Source: Avipropionibacterium sp050157065
Lineage (GTDB): Bacteria; Actinomycetota; Actinomycetes; Propionibacteriales; Propionibacteriaceae
Assembly (NCBI GenBank): GCA_050157065.1
Contig: CP189573.1
Direction: 5' to 3' (one strand)
Length of the DNA: 64,000 nt
Shown here: positions 15,701 through 23,631 of the stretch, one piece after another
Numbering within the stretch: position 1 is the stretch's first letter
Layout: every line of letters starts with the position of its first letter
Notes under the pieces: generated by a model
Told to the model about the DNA's origin: nothing
What the model saw: only the letters and a program-made list of their open reading frames with translations
The model's database searches: none
Translations under genes and position numbers: made by a program

Positions 15701-16432
15701 GAGAAGCGGATCACCTTCGCCCAGACCCAGGCCCAACCGGTCCCGGTCATCACCTCCCCCGAATGGTCGGGGTCGGAGACCGGCGGCCGCCGCTACGCCC
15801 CGTTCACCATCAACATCGAACGGCTGAAGCCGTTCCACACCCTCTCGGGCCGGATGCACTTCCTGCTGGACCACGACTGGATCAACGACGTCGGCGAGAT
15901 GTTGCCGACCTACCGACCGCCGCTCAACATGCACCGCCTGTTCGGCGAGCCGGAGCTCGACAGTGAGGGTTCCGCCTCGATCCAGGTCCGCTACCTGACA
16001 CCGCACTCCAAGTGGTCCATCCACTCCGAGTACCAGGACAACCTGTTGATGTTGTCACTCTCGCGCGGTGGCCCGACGGTGTGGATGAGCCCGATCGACG
16101 CCGCCAAGATCGACGTCGCCGACAACGACTGGGTGGAGTGCACCAACACCAACGGGGTGCTCGTCGGTCGGGCCATCGTCAGCCACCGGATGCCGGCCGG
16201 TGTGGTCTACGTCTACCACGCCCAGGAGCGCACCATCGACGTCCCGAAGTCGGAGGCGACCGGCCGCCGCGGCGGCATCCACAACTCGGTCACCCGGTTG
16301 CTGGTGAAACCGACCCACCTGATCGGCGCGTACGGCCAACTCGCGTACGCGTTCAACTACCTGGGTCCGACCGGCAACCAGCGCGACATCGTTTCGACCG
16401 TCCGCAAGCGTTCCCAACAGGTGGAGTACTGA
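12719..16432 (+). CDS. narG: Respiratory nitrate reductase alpha subunit NarG
   Basis: 1237 residues, the normal family length. It reduces nitrate to nitrite at a molybdenum bis-MGD centre on the inner membrane face. The FS0 cluster ligands are visible: His61, Cys65, Cys69 (HGVNCTGSC) and Cys104 (PRGCPRG). Conserved blocks include MMWGSNVPVTRTPDAHW and NHHGNDQRPSTVTWHEDAP-like text around the active site. First gene of narGHJI-narK; predicted leaderless. The upstream terminator isolates the operon from the aminotransferase. Confidence 0.98.
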   Translation: MSDARVGVDGPASDALLAVGKFFSRWDETDDGRAVFRKGGRAGDVFYRDRWSHDKVVRSTHGVNCTGSCSWKVYVRDGIITWESQQTDYPSTGADRPEYEPRGCPRGAAFSWYTYSPTRVRYPYGRGVLIDMYREARRRLGDPVLAWAEITGDPEKRRRYQQARGKGGLVRISWDEAMEIAAAAQVHTIKAYGPDRISSFSPIPAMSIVSHAIGTRFNHLIGGAMTSFYDWYADLPVASPQVFGDQTDVPESGDWWDSTYLMMWGSNVPVTRTPDAHWMAEVRYRGTKVVSVSPDYADNTKFADEWLPAQAGTDAALAMAMGHVILKEFFVDRRVDFFTDYVKQFTDLPFLVRLVDHPGGQGLVPSKFLTAKDLDPATEAADPAFKLALWDNATQAPAIPNGSMGFRYNDADEGDWNLDLGDIDPALSIMETEGWESAQVALPAFVDPSGAGSVLQRGVPARRVGDHLVTTVFDLMLAQYGVARGDLPGEWPSGYDDPSTPYTPAWQAELTSVPAEAAVRIAREFATNAEQSDGRSMIIMGAGICQWFHGDVTYRAILAMLMLTGCMGRNGGGWAHYVGQEKCRPLTGWFNLANGLDWSRPPRTMIGTAYWYMHTDQWRTDGYSADALTSPLSGGSIDGMHTADAIALSARLGWMPFYPQFDRNPLDLADEAMAAVEAGESPDVGSWVAEQLKSGKLRSAIEDVDAPENWPRTLTLWRSNLFGSSAKGNEYFLRHLLGTHHNVRENHHGNDQRPSTVTWHEDAPEGKLDLLLSADFRMTSTTLLSDIVLPAATWYEKHDLSSTDMHPFVHAFTPAIDPPWEARSDFEVFHLLATELSKQARTHLGKRYDLVATPMQHDTPGQIAQPGGVVPDWRDTALPAKPGLNLPNLTVVERDYTAIADKLATVGPLADRLGFTTKNITFDVTEQVGQLGQQNGVMLGGAGEGRPAIDTDAKFAEAVLMFSGTTNGALAVQGFEHLEKRTGRRLADLAEGSDEKRITFAQTQAQPVPVITSPEWSGSETGGRRYAPFTINIERLKPFHTLSGRMHFLLDHDWINDVGEMLPTYRPPLNMHRLFGEPELDSEGSASIQVRYLTPHSKWSIHSEYQDNLLMLSLSRGGPTVWMSPIDAAKIDVADNDWVECTNTNGVLVGRAIVSHRMPAGVVYVYHAQERTIDVPKSEATGRRGGIHNSVTRLLVKPTHLIGAYGQLAYAFNYLGPTGNQRDIVSTVRKRSQQVEY

Positions 16433-16470
16433 TGATCATGGCCGAGTCCGCGACGGACGACGGGAGCTGA
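16432..16470 (+). other. Mini-ORF bridging narG and narH
   Basis: A 12-codon frame (MIMAESATDDGS) starts in the narG stop (TGATG) and stops two bases before the narH ATG; its end contains the narH ribosome site GGGAG. It could carry ribosomes from narG to narH. Chance is also possible. Confidence 0.25.
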
Positions 16471-16472
16471 CG

Positions 16473-18143
16473 ATGCGGGTGATGTGCCAGGTCGGCATGG
16501 TGATGAACCTCGACAAGTGCATCGGGTGCCACACCTGCTCGGTGACCTGCAAGCAGGCGTGGACCAACCGCGCCGGCACCGAGTACGTGTGGTTCAACAA
16601 CGTCGAGACCCGGCCCGGGCAGGGGTATCCACGGCGGTACGAGGACCAGGAGCAGTGGCGCGGCGGCTGGACCCTCAACAACCGGGGCCGGCTGAAGCTG
16701 AAGAGCGGCGGGCGGTTGTCGAAGCTGTTCGGCATCTTCGCCTCCCCGGTGCAGCCGGAGCTCGCCGACTACTACGAGCCGTGGACCTACGACTACGCCA
16801 CGCTCATCGACGCACCCCTGGGCGACGACTTCCCGGTCGCCCGCCCGAAGTCGTTGATCACCGGCGAGGACACCAAGATCAGCTGGTCGGCCAACTGGGA
16901 CGACGACCTCGGCGGGGCGCCGGAGATGGGTCACCTCGACCCGGTCGTGGAGAAGCTGCGCAGCGAGGCGAACGACAAGATCAAGTTCGACTACGAGCAG
17001 ACGTTCATGTTCTACCTGCCGCGGATCTGCGAGCACTGCCTCAACCCGTCGTGCATGGCCTCCTGCCCGTCCGGGGCGATCTACAAGCGCTCCGAGGACG
17101 GCATCGTGCTGGTCGACCAGGACCGCTGCCGTGGCTGGCGGCAGTGCATCACCGGCTGCCCGTACAAGAAGATCTACTTCAACCACCGGTCCGGCAAGGC
17201 CGAGAAGTGCACCTTCTGCTACCCGCGGCTCGAGGTGGGCCAACCGACGGTGTGCGCGGAGACGTGTGTCGGCCGGCTGCGCTACATCGGGGTGTTCCTG
17301 TACGACGCCGATGCGGTGACGGCGGCCGCCTCGGTGTCCGACCCGCAGGACCTCTACCAGGCCCAGCTCGACCTGATGCTCGATCCGGACGACCCCGAGG
17401 TGATCAAGGCCGCCCGGGCCGCCGACATCCCCGAGGACTGGCTCACCGCGGCCCGCAAGTCACCGGTCTACGCGCTGGCGAAGAAGTACAAGGTGGCGCT
17501 GCCGCTGCACCCGGAGTACCGCACGATGCCGATGGTCTGGTACATCCCGCCGTTGTCACCGGTGGTCGACCTGCTGCGCGACCAGGGCCACGACGCGGAG
17601 GCGCCGGAGAACCTGTTCGGTGCGATCGACGCCCTGCGCATCCCGGTCGAGTACCTCGCCGAGCTGTTCACCGCCGGTGACACCGACGAGGTCGACCGGG
17701 TGCTCAAGGTGCTCGCCGCGATGCGGTCGTACATGCGCACGGTCACCCTGTCCGGACGTGGCCGGGACGCCTCGATCCCTGCCAGCGTGGGGATGAGTGA
17801 GGACGAGCTCTACCAGCTGTACCGGCTGCTGGCGATCGCGAAGTACGACGAGCGGTACGTCATCCCGACCGCACACAGTGAGCAGGCGCACAACCTCGAG
17901 GAGATGGGTTGCTCGCTCGACGTGGACGGTGGCCCCGGGATGCAGGACAGCCCGTTCGGTGAGGCCAGTGGACGGCCGGTGCCGGTCGCGGTGGAGACCT
18001 TCCAGGCGTTGAAGAACCGACAGACCTCGGAGCACGCCTCGAGCGACAACCAGCTCGCCGGGCGGGTGAACCTGCTCAACTGGGACGGCAACGGCTCACC
18101 GCCCGGCCTGTTCCCGGGTGAGGGGCCGGAGGAACGGCCATGA
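16473..18143 (+). CDS. narH: Respiratory nitrate reductase beta subunit NarH
   Basis: 556 residues. It wires electrons from NarI haem to NarG through four Fe-S clusters. Cysteine groups are seen at Cys16-x2-Cys19-x2-Cys22-x3-Cys26 (CIGCHTCSVTCKQAW), CEHCLNPSCMASCPSG, CRGWRQCITGCPYKK and CTFCYPR..CAETCVGR. The Trp in CRGWRQC replaces a cysteine, which is the known mark of the [3Fe-4S] site in NarH. GGGAG precedes the ATG; narJ overlaps its stop by four bases. Confidence 0.98.
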   Translation: MRVMCQVGMVMNLDKCIGCHTCSVTCKQAWTNRAGTEYVWFNNVETRPGQGYPRRYEDQEQWRGGWTLNNRGRLKLKSGGRLSKLFGIFASPVQPELADYYEPWTYDYATLIDAPLGDDFPVARPKSLITGEDTKISWSANWDDDLGGAPEMGHLDPVVEKLRSEANDKIKFDYEQTFMFYLPRICEHCLNPSCMASCPSGAIYKRSEDGIVLVDQDRCRGWRQCITGCPYKKIYFNHRSGKAEKCTFCYPRLEVGQPTVCAETCVGRLRYIGVFLYDADAVTAAASVSDPQDLYQAQLDLMLDPDDPEVIKAARAADIPEDWLTAARKSPVYALAKKYKVALPLHPEYRTMPMVWYIPPLSPVVDLLRDQGHDAEAPENLFGAIDALRIPVEYLAELFTAGDTDEVDRVLKVLAAMRSYMRTVTLSGRGRDASIPASVGMSEDELYQLYRLLAIAKYDERYVIPTAHSEQAHNLEEMGCSLDVDGGPGMQDSPFGEASGRPVPVAVETFQALKNRQTSEHASSDNQLAGRVNLLNWDGNGSPPGLFPGEGPEERP

Positions 18144-18799
18144 GGCGGCGAAAGGCCGACCTGGTGGTGTGGCAGGCGGCCAGTTGGTGTCTGTCGTACC
18201 CCGACGAGGACTTGCTCGCCCGGCTGCCGATGATCACCCGTGCCCTGGCCGACCACCGGCGGCTGGAGCCGTTCCAACCGCTGTTGACCAGGCTGGCCGA
18301 GCGGCCGCTCACCGAGCTGCAGCCGTGGCACGTCCGGGAGTTCGACATGTCACGGCGGCACGCCCTGCACCTGACGTACTGGACCGACGGTGACACCCGG
18401 CGGCGCGGCACCAGCCTGACCCGGATCAAGCAGGCCTACCGCGACTCCGGGCTGTTGGTCGACACCCACGGTGAACTGCCCGACCACCTGCCGATGGTGC
18501 TGGAGTTCGCCGCCGTCGGCGACCCGAAGCGGGGCAGACAGCTGCTGATCGAGTTCCGGCCGAGCCTGGAGCTGCTGCGGATGGCCTGTGAACGCGACGA
18601 CCTGCCCCATGCCGGTGTCGTACGGGCCGTCTGCGACACGCTGCCCGGTCAGGCACCCCGTGACCGGTCCGAGGCCCTCGCGTTGATCAACCACGGCCCG
18701 CAGGTCGAGACCGTCGGCCTCGAACCGTACGGCGCCGGCCTGCCGCCCGGCGACCCGCGCCTGCTGCCCCAACACCTGACGCCGGCGAGCGGAGGCTGA
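18140..18799 (+). CDS. narJ: Nitrate reductase chaperone NarJ (delta)
   Basis: 219 residues, all-helical TorD/NarJ-type protein (WQAASWCLSYPDEDLLARLP at the start, EFDMSRRHALHLTYWTDGD in the middle). It binds apo-NarG and is needed for molybdenum cofactor insertion and membrane assembly, but is not part of the finished enzyme. The ATG overlaps the narH stop (ATGA). Confidence 0.95.
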   Translation: MRRRKADLVVWQAASWCLSYPDEDLLARLPMITRALADHRRLEPFQPLLTRLAERPLTELQPWHVREFDMSRRHALHLTYWTDGDTRRRGTSLTRIKQAYRDSGLLVDTHGELPDHLPMVLEFAAVGDPKRGRQLLIEFRPSLELLRMACERDDLPHAGVVRAVCDTLPGQAPRDRSEALALINHGPQVETVGLEPYGAGLPPGDPRLLPQHLTPASGG

Positions 18800-18801
18800 T
18801 C

Positions 18802-19563
18802 ATGGAGACCGTGCTCTGGGGAGTGCTGCCGTACCTGGCGCTGGTGGTGCTCATCGCCGGCACGATCTGGCGGTACCGCTACGACCAGTTCGGCTGGACC
18901 ACCCGGTCGTCCCAGCTGTACGAGTCGCAGCTGTTGCGGATCGCCTCCCCGCTGTTCCACTTCGGCATCCTGGGCGTCCTGATGGGGCACATCGTCGGGC
19001 TGCTGATCCCCAAGTCGTTCACCGACTGGGTCGGCATCAGCGAGGAGCTGTACCACGCCACCGCCCTGATCGTCGGCGGTCTGGCCGGGTTGGCCACGCT
19101 GGTCGGCATCGTGATGCTGATCTACCGGCGACGCACCACCGGCCCGGTGTTCATGGCGACCACCACCAACGACAAGGTGATGTACGTCTTCCTGGCCGGC
19201 GCGATCCTGGCCGGCATGGCGGCCACCTTCTTGTCCCTGGTGCCGTCGGACGAGCACCACAACTACCGCGAGACCGTGTCGGTCTGGTTCCGCTCGTTGT
19301 TCATCCTGCAACCGGACGTGGCCGCGATGTCGGCGGCGACCGTGGCGTTCAAGGTGCACGTGGTGGTGGCCCTGCTGCTGTTCGCGTTGTGGCCGTTCAC
19401 CCGGTTGGTGCACGCGTTCACCGCACCGGTGCACTACCTGTTCCGCCCCTACGTCGTCTACCGGTCCCGCGACGACGACCGGCAACCCGGCCAGGTGTCC
19501 CACAAGGCCTGGCAGCCCGTCGGCACCCCTGATCGTGAAAGTCGGAGGAAGCAGCGGACATGA
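18802..19563 (+). CDS. narI: Nitrate reductase gamma subunit NarI (cytochrome b)
   Basis: 253 residues with five membrane helices. It takes electrons from menaquinol through two b haems; likely ligand histidines are in PLFHFGILGVLMGHIVG and FKVHVVVALLLFALWPFTRLVH. Starts two bases after narJ with a GGAGG site. The stop overlaps narK. Confidence 0.96.
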   Translation: METVLWGVLPYLALVVLIAGTIWRYRYDQFGWTTRSSQLYESQLLRIASPLFHFGILGVLMGHIVGLLIPKSFTDWVGISEELYHATALIVGGLAGLATLVGIVMLIYRRRTTGPVFMATTTNDKVMYVFLAGAILAGMAATFLSLVPSDEHHNYRETVSVWFRSLFILQPDVAAMSAATVAFKVHVVVALLLFALWPFTRLVHAFTAPVHYLFRPYVVYRSRDDDRQPGQVSHKAWQPVGTPDRESRRKQRT

Positions 19564-20816
19564 CCCCGACCTCGACCCCGACCGCCCCCGCCACCGCCGG
19601 GGTCACCGAGCACCGGGGCGCCCTCGCCCAGGTCGTCCTCGCCACCCTCGCCTCCGCGGTGGGGTTCTGGGCGTGGATGATCATCTCCCCGCTCGCCAGC
19701 ACGTATCGCGAGTGGATGTCCCTCGACTCGGCCCAGCAGTCGCTGGTGATCGCGACGCCCGTGCTGGTCGGCTCGCTGGGCCGCATCGTGGTCGGCGCGA
19801 TGACCGACCGGTTCGGTGCGCGCCGGATGTTCGTGGTGATCCTGCTGCTGCCGGTCCCCGCCGTCATCGCCGTGATGATCGGCGGGGTGTTGACCAGCTT
19901 CTGGTTGTTGTTGGTCGCCGGCTTCTTCCTCGGCATCGCCGGCACCATCTTCGCCATCGGGATCCCGTTCGCCTCGGCCTGGTTCCCGCCACAACGTCGC
20001 GGCCTGGCCAACGGCATCTTCGGGATGGGCATGATCGGCACCGCGGTGTCGGCCTTCCTGACCCCACGCCTGGTCTCCTGGATCGGTTACGTACCGACGC
20101 ACCTGGTGGTGATCGGGCTGATGATCGTGACCGCGGCCGTGGTCTGGTTCACGATGAAGGAGTCGCCGAGCTGGCAGCCGAGCAAGGCCAAGCTGGTGCC
20201 GAAGGTGGCCGGCGCCCTCAGACTGCCGGTGACCTGGCAGATGTGCTTCCTGTACGGCATCGTTTTCGGCGGGTTCGTGGCGTTCTCCACCTACCTCCCC
20301 ACCTACCTGAAGGACGTGTACGACGTCGGCCTCGCCGGAGCAGGTGCCCGGACCGCCGGATTCGCCGTCGTCGCCGTGGTGCTGCGTCCGATCGGTGGCG
20401 TGCTGGCCGACCGGGTCGGCCCGTGGCTGATCACCTGCTTCTCGTTGACCGCGGTCGCGGTGCTGGCCTTCCTGGTCAGCCTGCGGCCGGCCGGTGAGAT
20501 CCCCACCGGGACGATCTTCCTGCTGATGGCCGGCGCCCTCGGCCTCGGCATGGGGGCGGTGTTCGCGTGGGTGCCACGACGGGCACCCGCCGACCGGGTC
20601 GGCGCCGTCACCGGAGTGGTCGCCGCCGCCGGTGGGCTGGGCGGCTACTTCCCGCCGTTGATCATGGGCGCCACGTACGACCCGGCCGCGCGCAGCTACG
20701 CGATCGGGCTGTGGCTGCTGGTGGCGACCAGCCTGGTCGCGCTGGTCTTCACGTTGATCGTGATGCGGCCCCGCCGAACGTCGGCCGAGGCCGGTGAATC
20801 ACCGGCCGAGGCGTGA
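19560..20816 (+). CDS. narK: Nitrate/nitrite transporter NarK (MFS)
   Basis: 418 residues, 12 membrane helices. Family marks are the glycine-rich nitrate signatures GIAGTIFAIGIPFASAWFP and GALGLGMGAVFAWVP, and the MFS loop GRIVVGAMTDRFGARR. It brings nitrate in, exports nitrite, or both. It overlaps narI by four bases, so the operon is narGHJI-narK. Confidence 0.95.
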   Translation: MTPTSTPTAPATAGVTEHRGALAQVVLATLASAVGFWAWMIISPLASTYREWMSLDSAQQSLVIATPVLVGSLGRIVVGAMTDRFGARRMFVVILLLPVPAVIAVMIGGVLTSFWLLLVAGFFLGIAGTIFAIGIPFASAWFPPQRRGLANGIFGMGMIGTAVSAFLTPRLVSWIGYVPTHLVVIGLMIVTAAVVWFTMKESPSWQPSKAKLVPKVAGALRLPVTWQMCFLYGIVFGGFVAFSTYLPTYLKDVYDVGLAGAGARTAGFAVVAVVLRPIGGVLADRVGPWLITCFSLTAVAVLAFLVSLRPAGEIPTGTIFLLMAGALGLGMGAVFAWVPRRAPADRVGAVTGVVAAAGGLGGYFPPLIMGATYDPAARSYAIGLWLLVATSLVALVFTLIVMRPRRTSAEAGESPAEA

Positions 20817-20865
20817 CACCCGGACTACAGTTGGTGGCAAGCCGTCAAAGGGGAGGAGCTGCATC

Positions 20866-21729
20866 ATGATCATCGTTGGCTACACCGGCTCATCGGACTC
20901 GACCCGAGCCGTGGAGTATGCGGCGAAGCTGTCCTGGCGAATCGGTACCGGACTCCGGATCGTGCACGCCTTCGACATGCCCACCATCGACGTCCCGATG
21001 GGCCCCGAGGTCATCCCGCCCAGCAAGGACGAGGCCTCCGACTGGTACCGCGAGGTCACTGACGAAGCCACCGAGGTGGCCCGACGGGCCGGCGCCCAGC
21101 AGGTCGAGACCGTCGTCGAGGTCGGACCGGCCCACGCCGCACTCATCACCAACGCGACCGAGGACGACCTGATCGTGGTCGGCAGTCGAGGTCGCGGGGA
21201 GTTCGCCTCGGCCTTCATGGGATCGGTCTCCTACCAGGTCTCCGCACACGCTCCCTGCCCGGTCGTGGTGGTCACCTGCCACGCCGACCTCGACCGGAAC
21301 GGCCCCGTGGTGGTCGGCGTCGACGGCTCCGAGCCCAGCCAGCACGCCGCCGACCTGGCCTCGGACTGGGCGAACCACGAAGGCATCGACCTGGTGCTGG
21401 TGGCGGCCTGGCAGACCCAGACGCTGATCGGCATGGCCGGTGGCTGGGCAATGCCGGTGATGCAGGACGCCACCGACCAGATCGAGCAGGGCACGGTGGT
21501 GATGGTCGACGAGGTGAAGTCACGACTCGCCGAGCGCCACCCGGACCTGACGGTCACCGCCACCACGGTCCCCGGTGACCCGGCAGCTGCCCTGGTCGAG
21601 GCCTCCCGGGACGCCTCCCTGTTGGTCGTCGGCAGCCGTGGCCGCGGTGGGTTCGCCGGTCTCCTGCTCGGTTCGATCAGCCATCGGGTGCTGCACGACG
21701 CGACGGTGCCGGTCGCGGTCGTACGGTGA
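20866..21729 (+). CDS. Universal stress protein with two UspA domains
   Basis: 287 residues. The ATG at 20866 follows a strong GGGGAGGAG site; an upstream in-frame extension overlaps narK and lacks one. Both halves end in the ATP-binding signature: VVGSRGRGEFASAFMGSVS and VVGSRGRGGFAGLLLGSIS. Tandem ATP-binding Usp proteins are typical of hypoxia and dormancy regulons in actinobacteria, which fits its place 50 bases after narK. No DosR-type box was seen. Confidence 0.95.
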   Translation: MIIVGYTGSSDSTRAVEYAAKLSWRIGTGLRIVHAFDMPTIDVPMGPEVIPPSKDEASDWYREVTDEATEVARRAGAQQVETVVEVGPAHAALITNATEDDLIVVGSRGRGEFASAFMGSVSYQVSAHAPCPVVVVTCHADLDRNGPVVVGVDGSEPSQHAADLASDWANHEGIDLVLVAAWQTQTLIGMAGGWAMPVMQDATDQIEQGTVVMVDEVKSRLAERHPDLTVTATTVPGDPAAALVEASRDASLLVVGSRGRGGFAGLLLGSISHRVLHDATVPVAVVR

Positions 21730-21816
21730 GGCCCATCTGAGCCGCGGTCGGTGTGGCAGGCCGATCGGAGGTGGCCGCCACGTTACGGTGTGCGCGTCGG
21801 ATCGGAGGTGGAGCCC

Positions 21817-22284
21817 ATGGCCGGATTCCTGAAGGGCCTGCAGGACCTCGTCCTGCTGATCGCCCGGATCTGCCTCGGGGTGGTCCTGATCAGCCGCGGT
21901 TGGCGTCGGTGGCAGGACACCGGGGTGGACTGGCAGGCCGACTACCTGGCACAGTTCGGCACCCCGTACGCCGAGTACGCGGCTTGGGGGGCCACCGTGT
22001 TGGAGATCGTCGGCGGCATCTTCCTGATCGTCGGGGCGTTGACCCCGCTGATCGCGCTCGCGATCGTCGTCGAGCAGGTGCTGATCATCGTGTGGACCAA
22101 GTGGTTCCGCGGTCTGGCGCTGCACAGCGACGTGGCGGGCACCGGGTACGAGTACACCGTCATCACCGCCTGCCTGGCCCTGGTGTTCCTGGTGTTCGGC
22201 GCCGGCCGGTTGTCGGTCGACCGGCTGTTCCGGCGGAGCCCGGACACCGAGCAGGACCCGTACGACGAGTACGCAGCCCCCTGA
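21817..22284 (+). CDS. DoxX-family membrane protein
   Basis: 155 residues with four predicted membrane helices. The start at 21817 follows GGAGGTGG. Family features are the first-helix stretch ARICLGVVLISRGWRRW and ATVLEIVGGIFLIVGALTPL. DoxX proteins are linked to thiol and redox homeostasis in mycobacteria, but the biochemical activity is unclear. It follows the stress gene; a short repeat (GATCGGAGGTGG) occurs twice in the 87-base spacer, the second copy forming the ribosome site. Confidence 0.85.
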   Translation: MAGFLKGLQDLVLLIARICLGVVLISRGWRRWQDTGVDWQADYLAQFGTPYAEYAAWGATVLEIVGGIFLIVGALTPLIALAIVVEQVLIIVWTKWFRGLALHSDVAGTGYEYTVITACLALVFLVFGAGRLSVDRLFRRSPDTEQDPYDEYAAP

Positions 22285-22384
22285 TCACGTACGGCCAGAC
22301 ACGGGTCCGGCGACATCGGGAACACGACGTCCGTCAGTTGACCCCGTCGCCGATCCGGTCGCGGCCGCGTGATTGTCTGGCCGG

Positions 22385-23623
22385 GTGACGACGAGCGGCG
22401 ACCAGCAGACCCCGGAGCGCCGGTCGCCGACCTTCGGACTGACGCTGGTGCTGGCCTGTCTGGCGATGTTCGGCCCGTTCTCGATCGACACCGTGTTCCC
22501 GGCGTTCAAGGCGATCGGTGAGCAGTTCGGCGTCGGAACGGTCGAGCTGCAGCAGATCACCGGGGTGTACCTGTTCAGCTTCGCGGTGATGAGCCTGCTG
22601 CACGGACCGGTCTCCGACGCCGTCGGCCGCAAACCGGTGATCATCATCGGCACCCTCTGCTACGCCGCCGCGTCGGTCGGCTGTGCCCTGTCGGTCAACC
22701 TGCCGATGCTGCTGGTCTTCCGTGCCCTCCAAGGGATGTCGGCCGGGTCGGGGCAGATCATCAGCCGGGCCGTGGTGCGTGACATGTTCGAGGGCCCGGT
22801 CGCACAGCGACTGATGGCCCAGATCATGATGATCTTCTCCGTCGCCCCGGCGGTCGCACCGATCATCGGGGGCTGGCTGCTCGTCGCCGGCGACTGGCAG
22901 GTCATCTTCTGGTTCCTGGCCGCCTTCGGGGTGGCGATGTGCCTGCTGACGGTGCTGGCGTTGAAGGAGACCCACCCGCCCGAGGACCGGACACCGCTGC
23001 GGCTGCTGTCACTGGTCACCGGCCTGGTCGGGGTGGCCCGCCACGGCGCCTTCGTCCGGCTCGCCCTCGCCGGGTCGCTCGGCTTTGCCGGCCAGTTCCT
23101 CTACATCGTGTCCGCCCCCATCTTCATCGTCGACCTGCTGGGCTACGGCGAACAGGACTTCTGGATCTTCTTCGTGCCGATGATCGGCGGCATGGTGATC
23201 GGTGCGTTCATCAATGCCCGCCTGGCCCACCGCGTCACCGGCCTGCAGCTGGCCTCGGTCGGATTCCTGATCGCCATCGGGGCCGGAGTGCTCAACGTCG
23301 TGGTGTCGGCACTGCCCGGTGCCCCACTGATGCCGTGGGCCGTGCTCGGCCCGAGCCTGATCTCGTTCGGGATCGCGCTGTGCTTCCCGATCCTGCAGTT
23401 GGCGATGCTGGACCTGTTCCCGCACAGCCGAGGCGCCGCCGCCTCGATGCAGTCGTTCGTCCAGCTGCTGTTGAACGCCGTGCTCGCCAGTGTGGTCGCA
23501 CCACTGGTCACCGGCACGGTGCTGCAGCTGGCACTGACCAGTCTCGGATTCTCCCTGGTCGGGTTGGTGCTGTGGGGGTGGCACCGGCGCAGTGTGCTGG
23601 GCCCGCGGAACCAGTTGCGCTAG
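22385..23623 (+). CDS. Bcr/CflA-type MFS drug exporter
   Basis: About 412 residues from a GTG at 22385 (a TTG at 22373 is an alternative; neither has a ribosome site, so it may be leaderless with TTGTCT six bases ahead). Twelve membrane helices with the Bcr/CflA marks: FSIDTVFPAFKAIGEQFG, the loop GPVSDAVGRKPVII and RALQGMSAGSGQIISRAVVRD. Predicted proton-driven efflux of small toxic compounds. It ends eight bases before the convergent polymerase gene. Confidence 0.88.
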   Translation: MTTSGDQQTPERRSPTFGLTLVLACLAMFGPFSIDTVFPAFKAIGEQFGVGTVELQQITGVYLFSFAVMSLLHGPVSDAVGRKPVIIIGTLCYAAASVGCALSVNLPMLLVFRALQGMSAGSGQIISRAVVRDMFEGPVAQRLMAQIMMIFSVAPAVAPIIGGWLLVAGDWQVIFWFLAAFGVAMCLLTVLALKETHPPEDRTPLRLLSLVTGLVGVARHGAFVRLALAGSLGFAGQFLYIVSAPIFIVDLLGYGEQDFWIFFVPMIGGMVIGAFINARLAHRVTGLQLASVGFLIAIGAGVLNVVVSALPGAPLMPWAVLGPSLISFGIALCFPILQLAMLDLFPHSRGAAASMQSFVQLLLNAVLASVVAPLVTGTVLQLALTSLGFSLVGLVLWGWHRRSVLGPRNQLR

Positions 23624-23631
23624 GTGCCTGA

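Noticed and set aside
20817..20865. DosR-type box before the universal stress gene
   Set aside because: No match to the known GGGAC-N8-GTCCC-like palindrome in this spacer.
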